This document shows positions 26,344 through 34,830 of a stretch of 64,000 bases of DNA, piece after piece (positions within the stretch are counted from its first letter, which is position 1; every line of letters begins with the position of its first letter). The position numbers and the translations under genes were made by a program. Location of the stretch: contig NZ_FLQR01000007.1 of the NCBI RefSeq assembly GCF_900078385.1, forward strand, positions 310,001-374,000, written 5' to 3'. The notes under the pieces were generated by a model. The model did no database searches and was not told where the DNA came from. It saw only the letters and a program-made list of their open reading frames with translations. The stretch comes from an uncultured Microbacterium sp. Its GTDB lineage: Bacteria > Actinomycetota > Actinomycetes > Actinomycetales > Microbacteriaceae.

Positions 26344-26802
26344 ACGCGCACCATCTCCTCGTCTTCCAATTCTCGAAGTCGACGACGGGCAGTCATCAGC
26401 GGTCGGCCGCACGGATCGGAGCCGGTCGCGTGCCGCGCGCGGATTGGGATCGTCCCGGGTGGCTGACACGACCCCTCGGCCCCAGCCATTCAGTGACGTC
26501 GACCGTCGTTTTTGACTTTGGAACCGCGTCCACAACCGGGCCCGTCAACGCATCGCCAACGAGAGCCAGGCGCCGAAAGCAATTGAATACCGCCTGCCCG
26601 CTGGAATCCTCTAGCCGCGCCCGCCCAGAGATCCGAAGCGGCAGCGCTACAGCCCGCACGCGACCTCCCGCTTCCGCGCAGTGCGCGCAACGGGATCGCA
26701 AACGAACGCGCCTGCGCGCGCCCGCGACCGCCGTCATACGTGCAGTGCCCGCATATTGATCGCTCCCGTGTGTCGCGGGCAAGCGAGCAGAACGCTGGGT
26801 CC
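26344..26802. other. 459-base gap without a secure gene
   Basis: No frame here shows convincing coding character. On the minus strand a frame over 26396-26812 contains RCAHC and GRARLEDSSGQAVFNCF, which could be a relic, but it runs into the recombinase 5' end and has no ribosome site. Composition is mixed and the stretch separates the DUF3732-like fragment from the recombinase. I read it as island debris. Confidence 0.4.
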
Positions 26803-27409
26803 ATGAATGCAATACAGATTGGCTACGCCCGGGTCTCGACCGCTGATCAAGACCTCACCGCCCAGCGCGACGCACTGCTGCGTCTGGGTGTTCGCGATGC
26901 GAACATCTACGTCGATCACGGAATGACCGGCACGAATCGGGCCCGTCCCGGGCTGCGGGAGGCGCTCGCGGCCGTGCGCAGCGGTGACACGCTCGTGGTG
27001 ACCAAGCTCGACCGACTCGCCCGATCATTGCGGAGGCCGCGACATCGCTGACGAGCTGACTGCGAAGGGTGTCGCGCTGAGCCTGGGAGGAAGCAGATAC
27101 GACCCGACTGATCCTGTGGGGCGCCTGCTCTTCAACGTGCTCGCGATGGTTGCGGAGTTTGAGCGCGACCTGATCAGCATGCGTACCCGCGAGGGAATGG
27201 CCGTCGCGCGAGCGAAAGGGCATCTGAGGGGAAAGCAACCCAAACTGTCGAGGGCGCAACGCAAGCTGCTGTTCGAAACGCTCGACCGGGGCGAGTACAC
27301 ACAGACCGAGCTCGCTGCACTCTTCAACGTCTCTCGCGCAACCATCTACCGCGCGGTCAGGCTCCGGCGCGCCGCGTTTCTCGCTTCATGCGAGGCGCAC
27401 ATCTACTAG
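26803..27409 (+). pseudogene. Serine recombinase (resolvase/invertase), frameshifted
   Basis: Two frames join into one Tn3-resolvase-type recombinase of about 200 residues. The first (from ATG 26803) has the catalytic serine region IGYARVSTADQDLTAQRDAL and TKLDRLARSL, then hits TGA at 27049-27051. The second frame continues DIADELTAKGVALSLGG, GRLLFNVLAMVAEFERDLIS, the arm helix, and a helix-turn-helix TELAALFNVSRATIYRAV. Two bases appear to be missing near 27032-27042, where relatives read L-P-E-A-R-D-I. All catalytic and DNA-binding parts are otherwise present. It is probably a dead relic of the element that brought in this island. Confidence 0.88.
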
Positions 27410-27410
27410 C

Positions 27411-27456
27411 CCGCGGAAGGAGGCTCACGGGGCGGGCCCCCGGCATCCTTCCGCGG
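27411..27456. repeat. Inverted repeat just after the recombinase
   Basis: Perfect 11-base arms CCGCGGAAGGA (27411-27421) and TCCTTCCGCGG (27446-27456), with a GC-rich inner stem (GGGG..CCCC). It starts two bases after the recombinase stop. It could be a terminator or the right-hand end structure of the mobile element. No matching copy was seen at the left side of the island. Confidence 0.6.
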
Positions 27457-27562
27457 CGCCTCCGCCCGCCTCGTTCAGAACTCGGAGTGACACCACGTAG
27501 GCGCCCGACCGAACCGGGCCGCGGCGGACGAGGCCGTTGCGCCGGTTCGTGCAGGTTCGGGT

Positions 27563-27991
27563 TCAGCTCGCTGTATCGGCGCGCATCCTCCTCGCCATCT
27601 CCATCATCTCGGGTGTCGGCTGGCCGATCGCGAAGATGTTGCCCTCGCTGTCACTGAACCACGCACTGCGCTCCCCGCCGAGCTCGGCGATTCCGTCGAC
27701 GGTCTTCAGACCAGGCATGTCGTAGTCGTGGAAGACGACCCCGCGCGTGCGAAGCGCCGTCGTGTCACGATCGATGTCGTCGGTCACCAGATTGAACGCG
27801 GTGTTCTTGGCCGTACCCGCGAAGTCGGTCCGGTAGACCATGACCATGGTGCCGCCGACGTCGTAGAACAGCATGCCGCCTTCGTTGTCGGCGTAGACCG
27901 GGTCGCGCCCGAGGACGTCGTGCCACCAGGCCTTCGCTCGATCGATGTCCGCTGCCGGAAGGACAGCCGTCGCCATCAGATTCTCGAACAT
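27563..27991 (-). CDS. VOC-family (glyoxalase/dioxygenase fold) protein
   Basis: A 142-residue protein with two beta-alpha-beta-beta-beta modules (ATAVLPAADIDRAKAWWHDV; SAWFSDSEGNIFAIGQPTP). DSEGNIFAI is the typical end motif of VOC proteins such as glyoxalase I and fosfomycin or bleomycin resistance proteins. Whether the metal ligands (His/Glu) are complete cannot be settled by eye, so reaction and substrate are unknown. Standalone gene on the minus strand, next to the island's right edge. Confidence 0.85.
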   Translation of the reverse strand: MFENLMATAVLPAADIDRAKAWWHDVLGRDPVYADNEGGMLFYDVGGTMVMVYRTDFAGTAKNTAFNLVTDDIDRDTTALRTRGVVFHDYDMPGLKTVDGIAELGGERSAWFSDSEGNIFAIGQPTPEMMEMARRMRADTAS

Positions 27992-28288
27992 GATGATTTC
28001 CAGTCCGGAGGCGTTATCATCCCCGTGCCGGCCCAGCTCAGCGCATCGGCGATTCGGGCGCGCGAACGTGGCCCCCGCCCGGATTGTAAACCCGCATCCG
28101 GAGCCGCGGTAGAGGTGTGCAACGTGGCCGAGCGCGCATCACATCGTCGGCGTGACCGTCCCGGGTCGCCATGCCCCGCTCCTGCTTCGCGCGGTGCCCG
28201 GTTGACGATCGGTCATGCTGTTGGCGGGGCGCGCCTGAGTACTGTGGCGATGAGGCGCGTTGCAGGCGCGTGGTGAGGAGGCCGGCAA
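27992..28288. other. 297-base intergenic stretch
   Basis: This gap between two divergent genes must hold both promoters. GTGAGGAGG near its right end is the ribosome site of the MerB-like gene. I saw no RNA gene: a segment near 28080 briefly resembles an anticodon arm but has no matching stems. Confidence 0.4.
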
Positions 28289-28969
28289 GTGAAGACCGCG
28301 GAGTCTCGCAGGGTGCGCGATCTCGTGTACGGGACGTTCGTTGCCGAGGGGCGTGCACCGTCGATCGCTGAACTCGCTCGGCTGACGAACACTGATGCGT
28401 CGCGGGTTCGCAACACCCTCGCCGAGCTTGCCGAGGCGCACGCGCTCGTGCTCTCCCACGACGCGGATACGGTCCGCATGGCACACCCGTTCTCGGCCGC
28501 ACCGATGGCGTTCGTCCTCACCCCTCGTGACGGGCATGACGATCGGCGTTGGTGGGGTGGATGCGCGTGGGACTCGTTCGGCATCAGCGCCGCGCTCGGC
28601 CTCGACGTGCAGATCGACACTGCGTGCCCGCAGTGCGGTGCCCGGATCAGCTTTGCTAGCGGGCCCGGCACCCCGCCTCCGGCAGAGCTCGCGGTTCGGT
28701 TCCCGCGTCCGGCGGTGCAATGGTGGGACGACGTTGTGGCAACGTGCACAATGATCCGGATGTTCTGCAACACCGACCACGCTGAGCGGTGGACGCTCGA
28801 TCACGCCCCAGAGACTGGGTACATTGCTGACGCGGTCACGGTGTGGCGACTCGCCGGACCTTGGTATGGAGATCGTGTCCATCCCGACTTTCAGCCCCAT
28901 ACACGCGAGCACAACCAGCAGCTGCTCGAGGATGTAGGTCTCACCGGTCCCTTCTGGCGCCTCCCGTAG
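28289..28969 (+). CDS. MerB-like alkylmercury lyase family protein
   Basis: A 226-residue protein. Residues 1-60 form a winged helix (VRDLVYGTFVAEGRAPSIAE; LARLTNTDASRVRNTLAELA); the rest is the NosL/MerB-like core. The catalytic trio of organomercurial lyase MerB (Cys96, Asp99, Cys159 in R831b) appears conserved as Cys92 and Asp95 in GGCAWDSF and Cys160 in MFCNTD. Two further cysteines form CPQC (113-116). GTG start with GAGGAGG upstream. No mercury reductase or MerR lies nearby, so it is an orphan; it may cleave organomercurials or another thiol-reactive substrate. Confidence 0.82.
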   Translation: MKTAESRRVRDLVYGTFVAEGRAPSIAELARLTNTDASRVRNTLAELAEAHALVLSHDADTVRMAHPFSAAPMAFVLTPRDGHDDRRWWGGCAWDSFGISAALGLDVQIDTACPQCGARISFASGPGTPPPAELAVRFPRPAVQWWDDVVATCTMIRMFCNTDHAERWTLDHAPETGYIADAVTVWRLAGPWYGDRVHPDFQPHTREHNQQLLEDVGLTGPFWRLP

Positions 28970-29296
28970 CGGACGAGCGGTCGGCGACCTCCTCATATGG
29001 GCGATGTCCGCATAGGGGTCCGCTACGCGCTCAACCTGAGCCGCGACCCCGACCTCGCCGAGGCACCCGGGACTCTCACCCGAGACCTGCCGCCTGAAGG
29101 GTCGGTCACGGCTCAGAGGACAGCGACGACAACGCCGAAATGCGATCACACCGGCTTGAGCGTTGTGCCCGCGCCTTTGGATCCGGCCGGGCGCGTGCAG
29201 GAAGCGGGACTTTCGACTCCGCAGCCGGCGCACCGCCAGGTCTTGAATGGACCAGTGGATGACAGCCCGGTCGTCCGGGGGATCCAGGTGGCGCTC

Positions 29297-30160
29297 ATGG
29301 AAGCCGACGCGCTCGAAGATCTGAGCAACCAGTTCGCGGCGTTCAAGCGCGACTATCCCTACCGCGACATCTTCTGTGACGGTCGCAGGTGGCGGTACCG
29401 CATCGGCGGCGCCCCCGACGGTCCGCCGGTGCTCGTGCTTACCGGCGCCACGACAGTGCCCGATCCGCTCTTCGTCATCATCGCCGACCTGGGCCAGCAG
29501 TACCGAGTGATCGCGCCCGCCTACCCGCCCGCGAGCCGTATCACGGATCTGATCGACGGCATCGCTGCGCTGCTTGACGCCGAGCACGTCACCACCGTTC
29601 ACATGGTCGGGTCCTCTTTCGGCGGATACCTCGCCCAGTCCTTGTTGCGCGCCTACCCGGAGCGGGTTGACAAGCTCGTACTCGCCCAAACGGGGGTCCG
29701 CCATTTCGCGGGGTCTGGGGCGATGACCATGCTGCGCAGGCTGCTCGGGGTCGCACCTACCCGAGTCGTGAAGGCTTTCACGTGGCGGACCTGGCAGCTT
29801 TTGTTGACTGACCTCGGAGAGGACGGTCCCTTCTGGACGGCATTGCTGCGCGACATCCTCGACCGCCAGCTGACCAAGACGCAGCTGCTGGCGGTGATGG
29901 CGGCGATCGCGGACTTCACCGCCCACCACCGCCCACTTCCCGGGAGCACAGTTGCCAGCGGACCCGTGCTGGTGCTGGCTTCCGAGCACGATAGGGCCTT
30001 CGCGCGACAAGCCTCCGAGATGCGCGCCGTATACCCCCACGCGACGTTCCGCACCCTGGTCGGTGCCGGCCACGGCGCCCTGTTCACGCACACCGACGAA
30101 TACATCGCGGAGGTGCGAGTCTTCCTGAAAGCACCAGAATCCACGGAACTCCGGCCCTGA
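29297..30160 (+). CDS. Alpha/beta hydrolase
   Basis: A 287-residue alpha/beta-hydrolase-fold enzyme. VLVLTGATTVPDPLFVIIAD resembles the oxyanion-hole region, although the usual His-Gly is replaced by Thr-Gly. The nucleophile elbow is GSSFGG (Ser107), the acid is in LVLASEHDRAF, and the base is His in VGAGHGALF. Substrate unknown. ATG at 29297 is chosen over a start 300 bases upstream because AGGTGG precedes it and the extra leader has no fold character. It lies alone between the MerB-like gene and a membrane protein gene. Confidence 0.85.
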   Translation: MEADALEDLSNQFAAFKRDYPYRDIFCDGRRWRYRIGGAPDGPPVLVLTGATTVPDPLFVIIADLGQQYRVIAPAYPPASRITDLIDGIAALLDAEHVTTVHMVGSSFGGYLAQSLLRAYPERVDKLVLAQTGVRHFAGSGAMTMLRRLLGVAPTRVVKAFTWRTWQLLLTDLGEDGPFWTALLRDILDRQLTKTQLLAVMAAIADFTAHHRPLPGSTVASGPVLVLASEHDRAFARQASEMRAVYPHATFRTLVGAGHGALFTHTDEYIAEVRVFLKAPESTELRP

Positions 30161-30243
30161 AGCGGTCAGTCGCCCGCCGAGATCGTTCTCGGGCCCGCGC
30201 TGGCGGCAGCGCACGTCTGGTTGCCGCTTTACCGGCAGCGGCG

Positions 30244-30249
30244 TAACCT
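30244..30249 (+). promoter_or_regulatory. -10 box (TAACCT) of a leaderless promoter
   Basis: TAACCT is followed by six bases and the ATG at 30256. There is no ribosome site. Confidence 0.5.
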
Positions 30250-30255
30250 GCGCGC

Positions 30256-31005
30256 ATGGACCCGGTGGATGCGGGGGCGAGAGGCACCGCCCGCGCCGCG
30301 GGGGTGGCGGCAGTGCTGGCTGGCTTCCTGCTTTTCGCGGCCGTACCTCTGGAGCTTCTCGCCGATCGGCCGGATACGGACAACGCGGCCGCGTCGCTGG
30401 TATGGCTCGAACGCAATGCCGCTCTGACGAACCTCACCGCGGGGCTCCAGCTATCAGGCGGCGCCCTGCTGATCGTCGCCGTGACAGGGTTGGCGCTGGT
30501 GATGCGCCGCGGGCATATCGGACTTCCACTCGCCTCCGCCACTGTCTTCGGCTGTTTCGCAGGAGCGCTGTTCGCGGCCGTGGGTGGGATTCGGAGCAAC
30601 ACCGGCGCGATCCAGTACATCGGCGGGTTCGACCCCGATTGGGCGGAGTCTGCCTACCTGGCGACGCACATCATCGGGCTCCAGTCGCTGCTTCCGGTGG
30701 CGACCATCGCCGCGAGTGGCTGGCTCATCGTCGTCTCCGTCGCGGGCGCGCGGCGCGGTTTGCCCTGGTTGCTTGCGATCGGGATGCTGCCCACGGTCGG
30801 CCTCGTCATGGCAGGGCTGGCGAAGTTCGCGCCGGTCGTGACCATCGGCGACGAGGTGGGGGTCGGCTGGTTGCTGCACATCGCCAACATCCTCGTCGGA
30901 GTTCCGCTCGGGATCGTCGCGGTCGGAATCGTGCTGCTCATCCCTCGAACCGCAGAGAGGTTCGCGACCGCGCCTCGGTCGACGACTATCGGCTCCACGC
31001 TGTGA
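30256..31005 (+). CDS. Six-helix integral membrane protein
   Basis: A 249-residue membrane protein with about six to seven hydrophobic segments (AAVLAGFLLFAAVPLELLAD; LQLSGGALLIVAVTGLALVM; IANILVGVPLGIVAVGIVLL). It has no recognisable domain; the layout resembles DUF4386-type proteins but the match is weak. It is probably leaderless, with the -10 box six bases before ATG. Neighbours give no functional hint. Confidence 0.75.
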   Translation: MDPVDAGARGTARAAGVAAVLAGFLLFAAVPLELLADRPDTDNAAASLVWLERNAALTNLTAGLQLSGGALLIVAVTGLALVMRRGHIGLPLASATVFGCFAGALFAAVGGIRSNTGAIQYIGGFDPDWAESAYLATHIIGLQSLLPVATIAASGWLIVVSVAGARRGLPWLLAIGMLPTVGLVMAGLAKFAPVVTIGDEVGVGWLLHIANILVGVPLGIVAVGIVLLIPRTAERFATAPRSTTIGSTL

Positions 31006-31092
31006 GCACGGTGGATCATCCAGCTTCGAGGCTCGCTACGGTTCGCCGAGGCCGCGACCAGGACTGAGCGAGCATCAGCAACGCGCGCGAGG

Positions 31093-32007
31093 TTATGGCG
31101 TCCTCGCTCGTTGTGTGGCGAGGGCGGCGACTTTCCGTAGTGCCGCTAGGACCCTGCGGACGGGGGCGTGCGCTATGGCGTCTGGGCGGGCGAGTACGTC
31201 GACGTGGCGGACGAGGGAGACACCGGCGACCGGGCGTAGCACCATCCCGCTGACCGCCAGTGGGGCGGCAGTCGTCCGTGGCATCACGGCGATCGCTGCA
31301 CCGGTGCGGACGACTTCGGCGGCGACGGAGAACTCGTTGATGCGGTGATCGACCTGGGGGGCTTGACCGATCACGGCTCCTAGGTGGGCGAGCACACCGG
31401 TGAGGGGGAACCCCTCGTGGGTGGAGATCCACCGCTCATCCCGCAACTGCTCGGGCCTGATGTCGGGATAGGCGGCCAGAGGGTGGGCGGCGTGCAGGGC
31501 TATTTCGAGTGGTTCCACGAGAAGCGGTGTCACGACGAGGCGTCCGGTCGGCCATGCGGGGTCATGCGCGAGACGGTGCGCGATGACGAGGTCGTAGTCC
31601 GCGGCGAGGCCGGCGAACGTGTCCTGTGGGACGTCGGCGTCGGCGAGGGAGACACGTGAACCGGTGCCCAGCTCGGTGAGAAGCGGACCGAACAGGGCGA
31701 GACCGGCACTGTGGAACGCGGAGACCGTGACGGGTCGCTCCTCGTGTTCGAGGAAGGAACCGATGGCGTCTCGGGCTTGGGCGAGGGCCTCGTCGACGCG
31801 TGCCGAGGCGACCGCCAACGCTTCACCGGCTTCCGTCAGCACGAGTCGGCGCCCCTGCTTGACAGTCAGTGGGACCGGTATGCCGGTCTGCAACGCAGCG
31901 AGTTGCTGGGAAACGGCAGATGCGCTGACGTGCAACGCGGTCGCAACAGCCGCGACGCTGCCCCGGTCGCCCAGCTCGCGGAGAAGACGGAGGCGAGCAG
32001 GATCCAT
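31093..32007 (-). CDS. LysR-family transcriptional regulator
   Basis: A 304-residue regulator. Residues 1-60 are the winged helix (RLRLLRELGDRGSVAAVATA; LHVSASAVSQQLAALQ), followed by the linker helix and the periplasmic-binding-like effector domain (SAFHSAGLALFGPLLTELG; ERWISTHEGFPLTGVLAHLG). It is divergent from the EamA transporter gene with a 72-base gap, the usual layout when LysR controls its neighbour. The effector is unknown; an exported metabolite of the transporter is the simplest guess. Confidence 0.9.
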   Translation of the reverse strand: MDPARLRLLRELGDRGSVAAVATALHVSASAVSQQLAALQTGIPVPLTVKQGRRLVLTEAGEALAVASARVDEALAQARDAIGSFLEHEERPVTVSAFHSAGLALFGPLLTELGTGSRVSLADADVPQDTFAGLAADYDLVIAHRLAHDPAWPTGRLVVTPLLVEPLEIALHAAHPLAAYPDIRPEQLRDERWISTHEGFPLTGVLAHLGAVIGQAPQVDHRINEFSVAAEVVRTGAAIAVMPRTTAAPLAVSGMVLRPVAGVSLVRHVDVLARPDAIAHAPVRRVLAALRKVAALATQRARTP

Positions 32008-32079
32008 AAGCCAATCCTAAATCGTCGATCAAGATATTGGCCTTTGCTCTTCCGGATCGACTCTCTGAAGAGTAGTGGC

Positions 32080-33081
32080 ATGGCACTTCGCATGCGCTCT
32101 GAACCTGTCGTCGACCTGCTCCTGCTGGGCGTCGCCGCAGTCTGGGGTGCGAGCTTCCTCGCGGCGAAGGATCTCGCCGCTGAGACGGGCGTACCGGCGG
32201 CCGTCGCCCTCCGCTTCCTGGTCGCCGCCGCCGCGACGTGGCTCATATGCCTTGCGCGAAAGGAACGACTCCCGCGGGGACGAGGCCTTGTGATCGCGGC
32301 CTGCCTGGGCTGCTCGCAAGCGGCCGTCATCGGGCTCGAGACCTGGGGTGTGCACCTGACCTCCGCGACGAATGCCGGGTTGTTGATCAGTCTGGCGCTG
32401 GTGATGACGCCCGTCCTGGATGGCATCGCGTCCCGATCGTGGCTGCCCCGGTCCTACTTCGTGGCCGCCGTAGCTGCCGTGGTCGGTGTTGCGCTCCTCG
32501 TTTCCGAGGGCGGCCTTCGCACACCGACAGTCGGTGACGGCCTGGTAATCGCGGCCGCGACCGTCCGGGCCTTCCACGTGACGGCAAGCGCGCACCTGAC
32601 GCGCGGCCGCGCAGAAGGCACCTGGGGTGTGGTGCTTGTCCAGATGGCTGTGTGCGCGGCCACATTCACCGCAATGGCCGGACCCGACCTGCCCGCCGCC
32701 GCCGCGCAGCTCGATGCGCACCAGTGGGCGAACGTGCTCTTCCTTGGTCTGCTGTGTTCCGTGTTCGCCTTCATTGTGCAGCTCTGGGCGGTGAGGCGAA
32801 CGTCCGCTTCCCGCGCGAGCATCTTGATGGGAACCGAACCGGTGTGGGCCCTGCTTGTCGGAGTCCTCATCGCGGGCGAAGCGATCGGACCGCTCGGAAT
32901 GGGCGGCGCTGTCTTGATCGTCGGCGCGAGTTATGCCGGGCAAACCATCGAGCGTCGGCATCGACAGCAGATTGCCGACACGGCCCTCGACCGAACTCGA
33001 ACAGAGCCCACGTCTGATCGCCCGCGCCCACCTCGGGAGACAACGACGACTGCTCATAGGCCCGTACTGGGGCACGATTGA
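32080..33081 (+). CDS. EamA/DMT-superfamily transporter
   Basis: A 333-residue membrane protein with ten helices in two EamA repeats (LLLLGVAAVWGASFLAAKDL in repeat one; LLCSVFAFIVQLWAVRRTSA and ILMGTEPVWALLVGVLIAGE in repeat two) and a charged C-terminal tail. Members export amino acids or other metabolites. Start ATG at 32080; a second ATG four codons later is possible. It is divergently paired with the LysR gene and is followed three bases after its stop by a VOC gene, so those two are one transcript. Confidence 0.88.
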   Translation: MALRMRSEPVVDLLLLGVAAVWGASFLAAKDLAAETGVPAAVALRFLVAAAATWLICLARKERLPRGRGLVIAACLGCSQAAVIGLETWGVHLTSATNAGLLISLALVMTPVLDGIASRSWLPRSYFVAAVAAVVGVALLVSEGGLRTPTVGDGLVIAAATVRAFHVTASAHLTRGRAEGTWGVVLVQMAVCAATFTAMAGPDLPAAAAQLDAHQWANVLFLGLLCSVFAFIVQLWAVRRTSASRASILMGTEPVWALLVGVLIAGEAIGPLGMGGAVLIVGASYAGQTIERRHRQQIADTALDRTRTEPTSDRPRPPRETTTTAHRPVLGHD

Positions 33082-33084
33082 GAC

Positions 33085-33477
33085 ATGCACGTGCCAGGTG
33101 GGTCGGATCGCGCGGTTCCGAACCTTCCGTCGCGAGACTTCGACGCCACCGAAGCGTTCTACTCGGGCTTCGGGTTCGAGCGCACGTTCCGCGACGACGG
33201 GTGGATGATCCTCGTCCGGGGCGGACTGCAACTGGAGTTCTTCCCACACCCAGCTCTAGACCCGGCCATGAGTGACTTCATGTGCTCTCTTCGCGTGGCC
33301 GACGTCGATGAGCTCTTCGAGGCCATCGTCCGCGCCGGCGTAAGGGTCGGCCCGATCGGTGCGCCACGGCTGCACGCCGTCCGGATGCAGCCGTGGGGGC
33401 TGCGCGCCGGCTACCTCATCGATCTCGACGGGACTCAGCTGGCACTGATCGAGCAGCCCGCGACGGAAGCCCGCTGA
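33085..33477 (+). CDS. Bleomycin-resistance-like VOC protein
   Basis: A 130-residue protein of the bleomycin-binding (BleMT/Shble) branch of the VOC family: VPNLPSRDFDATEAFYSGFG, a second strand set RGGLQLEFFPHP, and a C-terminal RAGYLIDLDGTQLALIEQP. Such dimers sequester bleomycin-type drugs. The ATG lies three bases after the EamA stop, so it is the second gene of the unit. Ability to bind a drug is inference from the family. The pairing with an exporter would fit a detoxification unit. Confidence 0.85.
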   Translation: MHVPGGSDRAVPNLPSRDFDATEAFYSGFGFERTFRDDGWMILVRGGLQLEFFPHPALDPAMSDFMCSLRVADVDELFEAIVRAGVRVGPIGAPRLHAVRMQPWGLRAGYLIDLDGTQLALIEQPATEAR

Positions 33478-33517
33478 AGGTTCCCGGCAGGATCTCTGGT
33501 CACCGGTGAGCGCGCGG

Positions 33518-34711
33518 TCACCCTCCCGCGCGACGCCCGCGACGCACACGCTCGACAGTCTCGCCCGCCGCGACACCGACAAGCAGGATCGCGGTCGTGA
33601 TCGACAGCGTGAGCGCATTGAAGAACGGGACAGCGAACGCCACACCTGTGAGCAGAGCGAGAGCGAGCAGACCGACGAGCTGAGCTCGCGACCAGCGGCG
33701 CTCGAGGACGCGACGGAAGAGCACGGTGCCGGTCAGGAAGAGGATGGGCGCGCCCACGACCACGATCGTTGCGGCGAGACCGCGCTGGTCGGGAAGCGAG
33801 AGCATCTCCTTGTCTCCCACACTCATCAGCACGATGCCCGCGATGATCGGAAGATGCACCCAGGTGTAGGCGGTCCGAGCGAGCCGGGCCGGCTCGTCCG
33901 ACGCCTCGATCGCCTCGGCGCCGACACGCTCACCGTGATCGAAGTAGATCCACCAGGCTGCCGCGGCGGCGACGAACGCCGTCACCATCGATGCGATCGA
34001 TGACGCGGACGACTCCTTCTCGACGAATGCGAAGCCGGTGATGAGCAATCCCTCACCCAGCGCGATGAGCACGAAGAGCGCCGTGCGCTCGGCGATGTGC
34101 GGGCCGGACAGATCCCAGGAGCGCAGCAGCACTCTCCCTCGACCTGGGATCGGAAACCCCAGAACCGTGCCGAGCAGTTCGAGAGCGAGCGCTGCAGCCC
34201 AGAAGGGCAGCTGCCAGGTGAGGGGCAGCAGCGCGCCGACGATCCACAAGACGCCACTGGCGGCCGTCCAGCCGAGCACGAAAGCGAAATCGCGGGCCAC
34301 TGACCGGTCGTGACGCACCGTCGCCCACACGATGAAGCCGGTACGGCCGACCTGAAAGACGACGTAGGCGATCGCGAATGCCCACGCACGATCGCCGAAC
34401 GCCTCGGCGATCGAGACGCTCATCACGAGCGCGACGAAGGCCAGCGCGATCACTGCCCCGCGCACGGGGAGCTTCACGGGGTCGAGCCAATTGGTCACCC
34501 ACGTGGTCGATACCCACGCCCACCACAAGGCGCACACCATGATGGCGCCCTCGAAAGCCCCCTGCGGAGTCTGATTCTCATAGAGATATGCGGACAACTG
34601 CGTCAACGCGAGGACGAACACCAGGTCGAAGAACAGCTCGACGTACGTCACTCGATCCGCGCGCGGGGAGTCCGTGGGGCGCAGCACGTCACGGGCCATC
34701 CCGAATGCCAT
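33518..34711 (-). CDS. LtrA-family low-temperature-requirement membrane protein
   Basis: A 397-residue membrane protein with about ten to twelve helices. The N-terminal signature RVTYVELFFDLVFVLALTQL is the hallmark of LtrA (low temperature requirement A). The family was first described in Listeria and its biochemical role is unknown. It stands alone, divergent from the AMIN-like lipoprotein gene 120 bases away. Nothing looks damaged. Confidence 0.92.
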   Translation of the reverse strand: MAFGMARDVLRPTDSPRADRVTYVELFFDLVFVLALTQLSAYLYENQTPQGAFEGAIMVCALWWAWVSTTWVTNWLDPVKLPVRGAVIALAFVALVMSVSIAEAFGDRAWAFAIAYVVFQVGRTGFIVWATVRHDRSVARDFAFVLGWTAASGVLWIVGALLPLTWQLPFWAAALALELLGTVLGFPIPGRGRVLLRSWDLSGPHIAERTALFVLIALGEGLLITGFAFVEKESSASSIASMVTAFVAAAAAWWIYFDHGERVGAEAIEASDEPARLARTAYTWVHLPIIAGIVLMSVGDKEMLSLPDQRGLAATIVVVGAPILFLTGTVLFRRVLERRWSRAQLVGLLALALLTGVAFAVPFFNALTLSITTAILLVGVAAGETVERVRRGRRAGG

Positions 34712-34830
34712 GCCTCATCCTGGCATCTCGCTCCCGCCGACGGCGGACGCTGTCGCCTATCCGATGGCCCCGCCCTGATAACGGGACCTTCGGCCTTCGT
34801 CAGCGCGTGCGTTGGCGAGAACTTGGAGTC

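Noticed and set aside
26396..26812. Possible 138-residue gene with RCAHC motif on the minus strand
   Set aside because: No ribosome site, overlaps the recombinase start, and the composition is not coding-like throughout.
28055..28135. tRNA-like stretch with CGGATTGTAAACCCG
   Set aside because: Anticodon-like loop but no pairing acceptor, D or T arms.
28139..30214. 691-codon antisense frame
   Set aside because: Overlaps the MerB-like and hydrolase genes, both with clear motifs; it has no fold signature.
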